Made by a program: the position numbers and the translations under genes. Below the pieces are notes generated by a model that had not been told where the DNA came from, did no database searches, and saw nothing but the letters and a program-made list of their open reading frames with translations. Positions 10,192 to 19,493 of a stretch of DNA of 64,000 nucleotides are shown piece by piece (the stretch's first letter is position 1; every line of letters starts with the position of its first letter). The stretch is from NCBI RefSeq assembly GCF_900112795.1, contig NZ_FONA01000001.1, positions 186,001 through 250,000 on the forward strand, given 5' to 3'. This stretch comes from Thermophagus xiamenensis (GTDB lineage Bacteria; Bacteroidota; Bacteroidia; Bacteroidales; Marinilabiliaceae).

Positions 10192-11184
10192 ATGAAGCGG
10201 AGTAATATTATAGTCTTAATTGCCCTGATAGTTCTTTTAATCCTCTTAACCCTAATAGGTTGGTTTTCCTATCGTCCCGAACCAATGATATTGCAGGGAC
10301 AGGTAGAAGCTACAGAGATTAAAGTGTCTTCCAAACTAACGGCACGTATCGACAAAAAATTGGTGCGCAAAGGAATGGATGTGAAGAAGGGTGACACCCT
10401 ACTGTGGCTTTACAGTCCGGAGGTAGAAGCCAAACTGCAGCAGGCTAAAGCGGCCCGAAATGCAGCCTCAGCACAAAACCTGAAAGCTGAAAAAGGAGCT
10501 CGTGAAGAACAAATCAGAGCCGCACGAAACGTTTGGCTTAAAGCCAAAGCAGCAGCAGAACTTATGGAAAAAACTTTTGAGCGAATTAACAACCTCTACA
10601 TGGACGGCGTTGTGCCTGCCCAAAAACGTGATGAGGCTGAAACTCAAATGAAGGCAGCTCAACTTACCGAACAGGCCGCCAAATCAAACTACGACATGGC
10701 GCTGGCCGGCACCCGCGAAGAAGATAAATTGGCTGCTCAAGCATTAGTACAACAAGCGGATGGTGCTGTATCTGAAGTAGAAGCTTACCTTAAAGAAAGA
10801 ATACTGGTAGCGCCCATCGACGGTGAAATTGCCAATGTTTTGGCAGAACAGGGAGAACTTATTGCCGCCGGGTTTCCCGTTATAAGCATTATAGACCTCA
10901 ACGATGTTTGGGTTACCTTTCACCTGAAAGAAGAACTATTAAGTGCCATGCCCAAAGGAACCAGATTTTTTGCCACAGTTCCCGCGCTCGGTAACGAAAA
11001 GATAGAATTCGAAGTAAGTTACCTGCATCCCATGGGAGATTTCGCCACCTGGAGTGCCACTAAAACATCCGGCGATTTCGACATGAAAACATTTGAAGTA
11101 AGGGCCGTGCCGGTTAAGCCTGTCGAAGGGTTAAGACCAGGCATGTCGGTTCTGCTAAATTATGATGAGTTGACCAATCAATAA
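10192..11184 (+). CDS. HlyD/EmrA-like membrane fusion protein
   Basis: A 330-residue periplasmic adaptor with one N-terminal membrane anchor (about residues 6-24), a split lipoyl domain (GQVEATEIKVSSKLTARI at the front; RILVAPIDGEIANVLAEQGE after the hairpin) and an alpha-helical hairpin rich in A, K and E between about 75 and 190. It should connect the two inner-membrane permeases that follow with the TolC protein that precedes it. It resembles YbhG/YhiI-type adaptors of ABC-2 exporters. Confidence 0.9.
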   Translation: MKRSNIIVLIALIVLLILLTLIGWFSYRPEPMILQGQVEATEIKVSSKLTARIDKKLVRKGMDVKKGDTLLWLYSPEVEAKLQQAKAARNAASAQNLKAEKGAREEQIRAARNVWLKAKAAAELMEKTFERINNLYMDGVVPAQKRDEAETQMKAAQLTEQAAKSNYDMALAGTREEDKLAAQALVQQADGAVSEVEAYLKERILVAPIDGEIANVLAEQGELIAAGFPVISIIDLNDVWVTFHLKEELLSAMPKGTRFFATVPALGNEKIEFEVSYLHPMGDFATWSATKTSGDFDMKTFEVRAVPVKPVEGLRPGMSVLLNYDELTNQ

Positions 11185-11225
11185 CGGGATAAATTACGGC
11201 CGTTTAGATTAAAACCATTTATGCA

Positions 11226-12410
11226 ATGATTAAGCAATTACAACACATGGGTTGGTACCGGGTTACGCAAAGAGAATTACGACGCATGAGCAGCCGTCGT
11301 TTATACCTCTTGTTAACCCTGGTATTTCCTCTGATATCTATTGGGTTCTTTGTAGCCTTGTTCAGCGGGCAGGTTCCGCGGGATTTGCCTGTCGCAGTTT
11401 ATGACGGAGACCAGACCAGTACTTCTCGTGCTCTGCTTCGAATGATAGATGCAACGCCTTCCGTTGAAATTGCTTATCAAGTGTCAACACCATTAGAAGG
11501 GAAAGCCCATATCGAAGCAATGGATGCCTATGGCATGGTTATTATCCCCGAAGGATTTGAAAAAGATTTGATACGAGGCGACCTGCCAACAGTTAAAAGC
11601 TATTATAATAACGCTTTTTTGGTGGCAGGGGGCCTCATCAACAGAGACATCACCACAGCCGTTCGTACATTCGCTGCCGGGGTGAGCTACTCAAAACATG
11701 TAAAAAAAGGCGAAGAACCACTGCAAGCCATTGTTAAAGTATCACCGGTAAAGCTGGATAAACATATTCTATTTAATCCCTACACCAGTTATTTTTATTA
11801 TTTGGTTACCTGCTTTCTTCCTGTGATGCTTCAAATCTTTATCATGTCGTCTGTGGTTTACGCTATTGGCGTGGAACTGAAGGAAGCAACGGCCCTCGAA
11901 TGGCTCAATACAGCCGGTGGCAATATCATTCATGCACTATCAGGGAAATTATTACCTTACCTTTTTATCTTCGGACTGCTGATGACTCTAACCTATACCA
12001 TTTTTTTCCAATATTTCCATGTACCGTTAAACGGCAGTCATTTAATATTAGGTTACAACGCAGTACTTTTTGTACTGGCATATATATCCATAGGTATTTT
12101 AATAACATCCATATTTCCAAGTGTGCGAATGGCTTTAAGCATAAGTTCGGTATTTGGTGCTTTGGCTTTTACTTTTTCAGGATTAACATTCCCTTACCAG
12201 GCAATGTACAAAGCCTATGTGGTAGGTGGCCAAATATTCCCTTTTAGTCATTACCTAAAAGTATTTATTGACCAGGCTTTAAAAGGCGCACCTGTCTCTG
12301 CTTCTTTTTCCGGTCTGGTGGCATTAAATCTTTTTCTGCTCATTCCTTTCCTGGTTACCAGACGTCTAAAAAAAATGGCTCAGAATGAAAAATATTGGGG
12401 AAAACTTTAA
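11226..12410 (+). CDS. ABC-2 type permease, first of two
   Basis: A 394-residue inner-membrane protein of the ABC-2 membrane family: one N-terminal membrane helix (about 27-46), a large periplasmic domain (about 47-185) and about five helices at the C-terminus. It is a paralogue of the next gene; both share the segment DQ-S/T-STSR-x2-LRM-I/V-DAT early in the periplasmic domain. No nucleotide-binding domain is fused and no ATPase gene is next to it. Probable role: export of a drug-like or lipidic compound; substrate unknown. Confidence 0.87.
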   Translation: MIKQLQHMGWYRVTQRELRRMSSRRLYLLLTLVFPLISIGFFVALFSGQVPRDLPVAVYDGDQTSTSRALLRMIDATPSVEIAYQVSTPLEGKAHIEAMDAYGMVIIPEGFEKDLIRGDLPTVKSYYNNAFLVAGGLINRDITTAVRTFAAGVSYSKHVKKGEEPLQAIVKVSPVKLDKHILFNPYTSYFYYLVTCFLPVMLQIFIMSSVVYAIGVELKEATALEWLNTAGGNIIHALSGKLLPYLFIFGLLMTLTYTIFFQYFHVPLNGSHLILGYNAVLFVLAYISIGILITSIFPSVRMALSISSVFGALAFTFSGLTFPYQAMYKAYVVGGQIFPFSHYLKVFIDQALKGAPVSASFSGLVALNLFLLIPFLVTRRLKKMAQNEKYWGKL

Positions 12411-12422
12411 AGCAAGTAACCA

Positions 12423-13634
12423 ATGGGAAAATATTTAGACAAAATAGTTACCGCCCTTCACGAAATGCTGCAGATTTGGCGTGAAGAGTATGAAAAAATA
12501 TTTACCGACTTTGGGGTAATGCTTCTTTTCTTGGGGGCTACAATTGCATATCCTTTAATATATGCCGGAGCTTATGCGCCCGAAGTATTATCCGACACCC
12601 CCATTGCGGTGGTCAACCATGACCAGTCATCTACAAGCAGGGAATTCTTGAGAATGGTTGATGCCACACAACAAATAAAAATTGCTATGGTTAAAGAGGA
12701 CCTCAACCAAGCCAAACAGGCCTTTTTCGATGGGGAGGTGAATGGAGTATTGGTGATTCCCGAAGATTTCACCAAAGAAGTCATGAGAGGTGAACAAGCC
12801 CACATATCTGTTTATTGTGATGGAAGTTATTTCTTACACTACAAACAAGTTTATCAAGGTGTGGCAACCTCTCTTGCAACCCTAAACGCAGGAGTTCAGG
12901 TAAAACGATTGATGGCCTCTGGAATGCCCGAAGAGGCTGCAATAAAATCAGCACAGCAAGTCAAATTAAACAGCTATCCGCTTTACAATCCGGCAGGTGG
13001 ATACGGAAGTTATGTCATGCCGGCTCTTCTTGTATTAATTTTACAACAAACCCTGTTAATGGGTATTGGCATGTTAGGAGGTACCGACCGAGAAAGAAAG
13101 GCCTACCACTACCTGGCACCCTATGCCGAACGGCGAGGTGGTGCGATACGCGTCATACTGGGAAAAACAGGAGCATATGTCAGCCTGTATTTCATCCTTG
13201 CTTTTTATATGCTTATTTTGGTAACCCGATGGTTTCACATCCCGCAAAACGGGGAGCCATTACATATCCTGTCTTTCATCATTCCCTTTTTACTGGCTTC
13301 AGCCTTTCTGGGACTTTTTTTGGCTACCTTTTTTAAGAACCGCGAAGTTTCTATGATTGTACTTCTTTTTACTTCAATACCTTTAATCTTTCTGTCAGGA
13401 TTCTCCTGGCCATGGGAGTCATTTCCCATAGTCCTTAAATGGTTGGCACAAATTAGTCCATCAACACATGCCATTCGTGGATTCTTAAAAATCAATCAAA
13501 TGGGAACTACTTTGTACACCGCCGGACACGAATGGATGATTTTGTGGTTTCAAACAATTTTGTTTGCGGTTCTGGCAACTTGGCGCATGAGAAGCATTAT
13601 CAAACACGCCCGTAATACAAAACAACCTGAGTAA
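12423..13634 (+). CDS. ABC-2 type permease, second of two
   Basis: A 403-residue paralogue of the preceding permease, starting 12 bp after it, with the same layout: N-terminal helix (about 28-50), periplasmic domain with DQSSTSREFLRMVDAT, and about five C-terminal helices (LLVLILQQTLLMGIGMLGG; LIFLSGFSWPWESFP). The two presumably form a heterodimer. It is the last gene of the TetR-TolC-HlyD-permease operon. ATP would have to come from an ATPase encoded elsewhere. Confidence 0.87.
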   Translation: MGKYLDKIVTALHEMLQIWREEYEKIFTDFGVMLLFLGATIAYPLIYAGAYAPEVLSDTPIAVVNHDQSSTSREFLRMVDATQQIKIAMVKEDLNQAKQAFFDGEVNGVLVIPEDFTKEVMRGEQAHISVYCDGSYFLHYKQVYQGVATSLATLNAGVQVKRLMASGMPEEAAIKSAQQVKLNSYPLYNPAGGYGSYVMPALLVLILQQTLLMGIGMLGGTDRERKAYHYLAPYAERRGGAIRVILGKTGAYVSLYFILAFYMLILVTRWFHIPQNGEPLHILSFIIPFLLASAFLGLFLATFFKNREVSMIVLLFTSIPLIFLSGFSWPWESFPIVLKWLAQISPSTHAIRGFLKINQMGTTLYTAGHEWMILWFQTILFAVLATWRMRSIIKHARNTKQPE

Positions 13635-14004
13635 AGAAAGATTAACAACAGGTCTTAAAAAGTTATACTATTCTTTTTAATTTATTACATCGACTTGGTC
13701 GCTTGCCCGCAGGCGACTCGGTCGTTTGAAGCCAGGCGACGCAGTGGTTATAGCAATTCAATTTCATCACCCATTGGTGGCAACCCATTTTGATATCCCG
13801 TACAAACATCAACCATAAAACAACATTCTGATAACAAAGAACACTACACAAATAGTATTGGATATTTTTATTAACTTATCCACGATTAAAAACTTCCGGT
13901 TCAGATAACATGGCTGTTCCTCCCTTTCTCCATCCTGAGATAAAAAACAGGATGATTCATTACCCAAGTTCAAATGAAGAAACAAATCATCAAAAACTCC
14001 CAAC
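13635..14004. other. Intergenic region with a GC-rich tandem repeat
   Basis: 370 bp without a convincing gene. It contains two diverged 23-bp tandem units (13691-13713 and 13714-13736, both beginning CGACT and ending AGG, followed by a third partial unit starting CGACG). They are clearly richer in G+C than the flanks. A minus-strand open frame of 62 codons crosses them but has no recognisable domain. Confidence 0.5.
13691..13743. repeat. 23-bp tandem repeat, 2.3 copies
   Basis: Unit 1 (13691-13713) and unit 2 (13714-13736) share CGACT-x-GGTCG-x-TTG and a final C-x-AGG; a third copy fades after CGACGCAGTGG. Possibly a fragment of a longer repetitive element, which cannot be tested without the rest of the genome. 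Confidence 0.55.
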
Positions 14005-15436
14005 ATGAAGTTAATTAGGCGAATAACCATAACAGCAGGAATTTTAATTGGCTCACTGATCATTATCTTAACGGTCATATTGACGGCAGACAGGATAAAA
14101 ACCGATTACTTAAGAAAAAAACGCAGTGAATACAACTCCCAAGATTCCTATGTGATAAAAAACATCCAACTAATACCAATGACTGCCGACACAGTGTTGA
14201 CCGGTAAAATAGTGCACATCAAAAAGGGTATTATCCATGCCATCTACGACTCAACCAACTGGAACATAAGCAACGAAAAGCTTACAGTGGTTGACGGTCA
14301 AAACGGATTTCTGTTGCCGGGACTTACAGATATGCATGTACATCTTTGGGACCGCTACGAGCTGGGCCTTTACCTGGCTAACGGGGTAACCACCATTCGT
14401 AATGTTTGGGGATTACCTTTCCATTTAAGACTAAAAAAAACAAATAGCAAGAAACAAACTTATTGGTCCACAGTTTTTTACTACCGGACCTGAATATATT
14501 GGCGACGACAACCTTCAGATTTTCACCCCACAAGAGGGCAAGGAAAAAGTGCGGTCCTACAAAAAAAGAGGATATGATTTTATTAAAACCTATAATGGGT
14601 TACCAGAAGAAATTTTTTCTGCCATCCTGGAGGAAGCTCAATTACTGAATATGGAAGTAGTGGCACATCCTTCTCACAAGGTGCCCTATAATTTTCATTT
14701 CCATCCACAAATTATCACTATTGAACATGCAGAAGACATTGTACAGCAGCCTCTAAATTATCAATTAGACACACTAAAGCTTAATGATTTAGTAACCGCA
14801 TTTGCATCTTCAGAACACACATCGTTTTGCCCGACACTGATAGTATTTTATAATATTTTCAATATGCTCTCCGATAGCCTTATATTGAATAAAAATTTGA
14901 TATCTTACATAAATCCGGCCATCAAAATGCTGGACAGCAAAGTTCAAATAAACCGGTGGATTTTAGCAAAAACAACGGATTCAACAATAGTAGACCGGAT
15001 AAAAAAACAACATCTCTTCCATCTTTGGGCCATAAAACAATTGCATGATGCCGGTGTCAACATTGTATGCGGAACCGATGCAGGTATCGGAATTACAGTA
15101 CCGGGATTTTCCATCCATCAGGAATTGGCTCTTTACCAACAAGCCGGACTCTCTAATTTCGAAGTCATTCAAACCGCAACGGTTAACGTATCAAAGACTC
15201 ATCATTTACTAAAAAACATTGGCACCATTGAAGTTGGGAAAACGGCTAATCTCATCCTTCTCAAAAAAAGTCCGCTTAAAAACCTTAATGCGCTCAGAAA
15301 ACCGCAATTGGTAATTACTAATGGAACCATAATCACCCGAAAAAGCCTGGATAATTTCGAAATAAAAGCCAAAAACAGAAGGAACTTCCTGGCAACCACC
15401 ATTCGATACCTGGAAAATTATTTGGTGGAACAATGA
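14005..15436 (+). pseudogene. Membrane-anchored amidohydrolase, interrupted by a frameshift in an A8 run
   Basis: Two adjacent frames together encode one metal-dependent amidohydrolase (imidazolonepropionase/prolidase-like superfamily). Frame 1 (14005-14493) has an N-terminal membrane helix (about 8-30) and the metal motif DMHVHLWD; frame 2 carries YDFIKTYNG, VVAHPSHKV, TIEHAED and GTDAGIG with the remaining ligands, and ends at 15436. Frame 1 leaves the homology after the eight As at 14433-14440. Removing one A gives KKQIARNKLIGPQFFTTGPE, a seamless join into frame 2. Either a true pseudogene, a slipped or phase-variable tract, or a sequencing error. The substrate is unknown; relatives hydrolyse cyclic amides or dipeptides. 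Confidence 0.75.
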
Positions 15437-15490
15437 CCATTAAAATTTGCCACAATTTTCCGTTCCCCATTATAAATTACCACCCTTTTA

Positions 15491-15520
15491 TTGGTAAATA
15501 TTCTCTTTTTCTTAATTTTG
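15491..15520 (+). promoter_or_regulatory. Bacteroidota-type promoter of purH-mre operon
   Basis: TTGG (15491-15494), 18-bp spacer, TAATTTTG (15513-15520): close to the phylum consensus. Transcription would begin near 15527, 23 nt before the ATG at 15550. This decides against an in-frame start further upstream, which would lie before the promoter. Confidence 0.6.
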
Positions 15521-15549
15521 CGTCAATCCAAACGACCAACAAAAAAATA

Positions 15550-17076
15550 ATGACGGAAACAAAAAAAATTAAATCGGCCCTAATCTCTGTTTATCACAAA
15601 GAGGGACTCGACAAAATAGTTAAATCACTAAATAATTTAGGTGTAAAGATTTATTCTACCGGTGGTACCCAATCATTTATACAGGAGTTAGGAATCGAAG
15701 TAACTGCTGTTGAAACCCTTACCGGTTATCCATCCATACTGGGCGGAAGAGTTAAAACCCTTCATCCCAAGATATTTGGAGGAATTCTTGGAAGAAGAGA
15801 TGAGTCTGGCGACATACAACAAATGAATGAATATGATATTCCGGAAATTGACCTGATTATAGTTGATCTATATCCTTTTGAAGAGACCGTTGCGTCGGGA
15901 GCGTCACACTCTGAAATCATTGAAAAGATAGATATCGGGGGGATATCACTTATCCGAGCTGCAGCAAAAAACTATCATGATGTGGTAATTGTTCCTTCTC
16001 AAAAGCAGTACCCTAAATTGCAAGAGATATTGGATGGAAAAAAAGGAGAAACTTCTTTAGAAGATCGACAATTCTTTGCCACAGCAGCATTTGCAGTATC
16101 TTCGGCTTACGATATTGCCATCTTCAATTACTTCAATAAAGAAAATACTTTTCAGGCATACCGGCATGCCTATGATGACAGTAAGCCGCTTCGGTACGGC
16201 GAAAATCCGCACCAAAAAGGAACCTATTTTGGAGACTTCAATAAATTCTTCGACCAATTACACGGCAAAGAAATATCCTACAATAATCTGTTGGATATAG
16301 ATGCAGCCGTTTCATTAATGTCTGATTTTACAGAGACCACAATAGCTATATTGAAACACAATAATGCCTGCGGATTGGCATCACGAGACAGCTTGCTGGA
16401 TGCCTGGAATGATGCTCTGGCAGGAGATCCTGTCTCGGCCTTCGGTGGGATTATTATCTCCAACCGTAATATAAGCGCCGAGGTTGCCGAAGAAATAAAC
16501 AAAATATTTTTCGAAGTAATTATTGCCCCTGGCTATGATGAAAAGGCCCTGCAAATACTAAAACAAAAGAAAAATCGCATCATCTTGGTACAAAAAACCT
16601 CTGAACTTTCGACGCTTTGTTCACGTAACCTTTTAGATGGTTTATTAGTACAAGAAAGAGATGTGAAGAGCGAAACCAAAGAGTCCCTTAAAACAGTCAC
16701 CAATTCTGCTCCGAACGAAAAAGAAATTGAAGATCTTCTTTTTGCCAACAAAATAGTCAAGCATTCCAAATCCAATGCTATTGTTCTGGCAAAAAACAAG
16801 CAATTAATTGGGAGTGGAATTGGGCAAACATCCAGAGTCGACGCATTAAAACAAGCCATAGCCAAAGCCAAGGCTTTTGAATTCGATTTGGAAGGCGCTG
16901 TAATGGCTTCTGATGCATTTTTCCCGTTTTCCGATTCTGTGGAGATTGCTCATGAAGCTGGCATAAAAGCTGTCATTCAGCCCGGGGGGTCAATAAGGGA
17001 TAAAGACTCTATTGAATTTTGCAATGCCCATCAGATGTCGATGGTTTTTACCGGAACACGTCACTTTAAACATTAA
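15550..17076 (+). CDS. purH: Bifunctional AICAR formyltransferase / IMP cyclohydrolase
   Basis: Catalyses the last two steps of de novo purine synthesis, AICAR to FAICAR to IMP. With the ATG at 15550 it is 508 residues. The N-terminal MGS-like cyclohydrolase domain has the STGGTQ and GGRVKTLHPKI motifs; the C-terminal formyltransferase has RYGENPHQ and the catalytic KHNNACGLA (Lys-His). The frame stays open upstream to 15433, but those codons encode no family sequence and precede the promoter. mreB starts 21 bp after its stop, so purH probably heads the cell-shape operon, an order common in Bacteroidota. Confidence 0.96.
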   Translation: MTETKKIKSALISVYHKEGLDKIVKSLNNLGVKIYSTGGTQSFIQELGIEVTAVETLTGYPSILGGRVKTLHPKIFGGILGRRDESGDIQQMNEYDIPEIDLIIVDLYPFEETVASGASHSEIIEKIDIGGISLIRAAAKNYHDVVIVPSQKQYPKLQEILDGKKGETSLEDRQFFATAAFAVSSAYDIAIFNYFNKENTFQAYRHAYDDSKPLRYGENPHQKGTYFGDFNKFFDQLHGKEISYNNLLDIDAAVSLMSDFTETTIAILKHNNACGLASRDSLLDAWNDALAGDPVSAFGGIIISNRNISAEVAEEINKIFFEVIIAPGYDEKALQILKQKKNRIILVQKTSELSTLCSRNLLDGLLVQERDVKSETKESLKTVTNSAPNEKEIEDLLFANKIVKHSKSNAIVLAKNKQLIGSGIGQTSRVDALKQAIAKAKAFEFDLEGAVMASDAFFPFSDSVEIAHEAGIKAVIQPGGSIRDKDSIEFCNAHQMSMVFTGTRHFKH

Positions 17077-17097
17077 TCATTTTAAGCAGCAAGTAAC

Positions 17098-18120
17098 ATG
17101 GGATTATTTTCGTTTTTATCTCAGGAACTGGCAATGGATTTGGGAACTGCCAACACCATAATCATCCAAAACGACAAAATAGTACTGGATGAGCCCAGTA
17201 TCGTGGCGCTGAACCGTCGCACCGACAAGCTGGTGGCTATAGGTGAGAAGGCTCGACAAATGCATGGGAAAACGCATGATAACATATATACCATTCGACC
17301 ACTTAGAGATGGTGTCATTGCTGATTTCAACGCCGCTGAACAAATGATCAGAGGCATGATAAAAATGATCACCCCCAAAAATCAAATTTTCACACCTTCT
17401 CTCACCATTGTCATTTGTGTCCCTTCCGGAAGCACCGAAGTTGAATTGAGAGCGGTTAGGGATTCGGGGGAACACGCCGGCGGCCGTGAAGTTTACATGA
17501 TTTACGAGCCGATGGCGGCTGCTTTGGGTATTGGGCTGGATGTAGAAGCCCCGGAAGGTAATATGGTGGTAGATATAGGTGGTGGGACAACCGAAATTGC
17601 TGTCATCTCTTTAGGTGGAATTGTTACCAATAAATCCATACGTATCGCCGGCGACGACCTTACAGCCGATATAATGGAATACATGCGTCGGCAACATAAC
17701 ATCAAAATTGGAGAACGAACCGCCGAAGAAATAAAAATTAGTGTGGGGTCGGCACTCCCCGAATTGGATGATCCCCCGGCCGACTATATAGTTCAGGGCC
17801 CCAATCAAATGACGGCCTTACCCATGGAAGTTCCGGTTTCTTATCAAGAGATATCCCATTGTCTTGAAAAATCCATTTCCAAAATGGAAACGGCTATTTT
17901 AAGTGCCTTAGAACAAACCCCGCCCGAACTTTATGCCGATATCGTGAAAAACGGCATTTATTTAGCGGGGGGCGGCGCTTTGCTCAGAGGCCTCGATAAA
18001 CGTTTGACCGATAAAATAAATATCCCTTTCCATATCGCCGAAGACCCATTACATGCCGTAGCCCGAGGTACAGGTATAGCGCTTAAAAACAGACATAGAT
18101 TTTCATTCCTAATGAGATGA
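17098..18120 (+). CDS. mreB: Rod shape-determining protein MreB (bacterial actin)
   Basis: A 340-residue actin-fold ATPase that polymerises along the inner membrane and guides lateral peptidoglycan synthesis. Phosphate-1 motif DLGTANTIII is at 16-25, phosphate-2 is DIGGGTTEIAVISLGG and the adenosine motif is LAGGGALLRGLD near the C-terminus. The N-terminal MGLFSFLSQE could be the membrane-binding amphipathic segment. First gene of mreB-mreC-mreD-mrdA-rodA, all closely spaced. Confidence 0.97.
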   Translation: MGLFSFLSQELAMDLGTANTIIIQNDKIVLDEPSIVALNRRTDKLVAIGEKARQMHGKTHDNIYTIRPLRDGVIADFNAAEQMIRGMIKMITPKNQIFTPSLTIVICVPSGSTEVELRAVRDSGEHAGGREVYMIYEPMAAALGIGLDVEAPEGNMVVDIGGGTTEIAVISLGGIVTNKSIRIAGDDLTADIMEYMRRQHNIKIGERTAEEIKISVGSALPELDDPPADYIVQGPNQMTALPMEVPVSYQEISHCLEKSISKMETAILSALEQTPPELYADIVKNGIYLAGGGALLRGLDKRLTDKINIPFHIAEDPLHAVARGTGIALKNRHRFSFLMR

Positions 18121-18136
18121 TAATTAATTTAGACTG

Positions 18137-18967
18137 ATGAGAAACTTTTTCCGTTTCATCATTCGATACCATTTTTTGCTGTTATTTCTTTTATTGGAAG
18201 TCATCAGCTTTTCTTTAATTTTTAATTTTAATCATTATCATAGGAGTGTATATTTAAGTTCCTGTAATAAAATTTCGGGTTATTTATATGAACATTATAG
18301 TTCTATTATTCAATATTTTCAACTTAAGAAGATTAATGAAGAATTGGCGCTGGAGAATTCAGAGTTAAGAAACCGTCTTGAAAAAATTACCCATTCCCTG
18401 CCTGTCATCACTCGGTTTACAATTGACACCATTGGAAATCAACATTATCGATATATTCCTGCCAGGGTTATTAATAACTCGGTCAATAAACACTTCAATT
18501 ATCTTACACTGAACAAAGGAACAGCTGATGGAATCAAACCCGATATGGGTGTCATTTCTCCGAGAGGGTTGGTTGGTGTGGTGCTAAATGCCTCAAATCA
18601 TTATGCTACCGTTATATCCTTATTAAACGCCCGTTTGCACATCTCTGCCCGAATACGAGAATCAGGTTTTTTTGGGTCTTTAAACTGGGAAGGGGTAAAT
18701 TATCGATATGCTAAGCTTTCTGGCATTCCTGCTCATGCAGCCCCATCGGTTGGTGATGCTGTGGTTACCAGTGGTTACTCTGCTATCTTCCCTGAAGATA
18801 TATTAATTGGTACCATAGATCAAATATCTATCGATCCCGGTGAAAGTTTTTATGACATCAAAGTCTTATTATCGGTCGATTTTAAGCAATTGCAATACGT
18901 CCATGTGGTAGAGAAAGTGGGTGTGGAAGAACAACGAGAACTTGAAAACCTCATTGAAAATGATTAA
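18137..18967 (+). CDS. mreC: Rod shape-determining protein MreC
   Basis: A 276-residue bitopic protein: N-terminal membrane helix (about 10-30), a coiled coil (KKINEELALENSELRNRLEK) and a periplasmic double beta-barrel domain starting around VINNSVNKHFNYLTLNKG, with GVISPRGLVGVV. MreC links MreB to PBP2 and RodA in the elongasome. It begins 16 bp after mreB; its stop overlaps the mreD start (AATGATTAA). Confidence 0.95.
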   Translation: MRNFFRFIIRYHFLLLFLLLEVISFSLIFNFNHYHRSVYLSSCNKISGYLYEHYSSIIQYFQLKKINEELALENSELRNRLEKITHSLPVITRFTIDTIGNQHYRYIPARVINNSVNKHFNYLTLNKGTADGIKPDMGVISPRGLVGVVLNASNHYATVISLLNARLHISARIRESGFFGSLNWEGVNYRYAKLSGIPAHAAPSVGDAVVTSGYSAIFPEDILIGTIDQISIDPGESFYDIKVLLSVDFKQLQYVHVVEKVGVEEQRELENLIEND

Positions 18968-19478
18968 TTGGTTGCCTCGATACTTGTTCAATTTTGTAGC
19001 GTTTGTGCTCATCCAGGTATTATTACTGAATAATCTTCAGTTAAGCAGCTTCATGAACCCTTATTTATATATCCTATTTATAATTACGCTTCCCTTTTCT
19101 ACCCCAAGATGGCTCCTTATGATCTTTGGGTTTATTACCGGACTGGTTATCGACATATTTATGAACACATTGGGCATTCATGCCTCCGCAACCGTATTTA
19201 TATCATTTTTAAGACCTTTCATTCTAAGTTCATTTTCTCCCCGTGATGGGTACCAAACAGGGACGCTACCCGTTCCCGCAGACTATGGCTTCGGATGGTT
19301 TTTTAAATATTCATTGATAATGGTTACTACGCACCATTTGTTTTTATTTTATGTTGAAGCGTTTAACCGGGAAGATTTTTTCTCTATCTTATGGAAAAGT
19401 ATTGTAAGTACTATCGCATCCATGATTTTTATAATTATTGCCATGCTTTTTGCTAAAAACAAATCAGGTGTCAATTAA
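18960..19478 (+). CDS. mreD: Rod shape-determining protein MreD
   Basis: A 172-residue inner-membrane protein with about five hydrophobic helices, beginning MINWLPRYLFNFVAFVLIQ. The ATG at 18960 overlaps the end of mreC; an upstream in-frame ATG exists at 18921 but lies inside mreC and adds non-hydrophobic residues, so the later start is preferred. MreD sequences are poorly conserved; the call rests on size, topology and its place between mreC and mrdA. Confidence 0.9.
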   Translation: MINWLPRYLFNFVAFVLIQVLLLNNLQLSSFMNPYLYILFIITLPFSTPRWLLMIFGFITGLVIDIFMNTLGIHASATVFISFLRPFILSSFSPRDGYQTGTLPVPADYGFGWFFKYSLIMVTTHHLFLFYVEAFNREDFFSILWKSIVSTIASMIFIIIAMLFAKNKSGVN

Positions 19479-19493
19479 AAAAATTTTGAATAA

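Noticed and set aside
13663-13851. 62-codon minus-strand open frame
   Set aside because: It runs through the GC-rich tandem repeat and shows no domain, start context or neighbour support.
15433-15549. N-terminal extension of PurH (in-frame start at 15433)
   Set aside because: It precedes the likely promoter at 15491-15520 and encodes no PurH sequence; the ATG at 15550 begins the family N-terminus.
18921-18959. Earlier start of MreD inside mreC
   Set aside because: It adds charged residues before the first membrane helix; the ATG at 18960 overlaps the mreC stop in the usual way.
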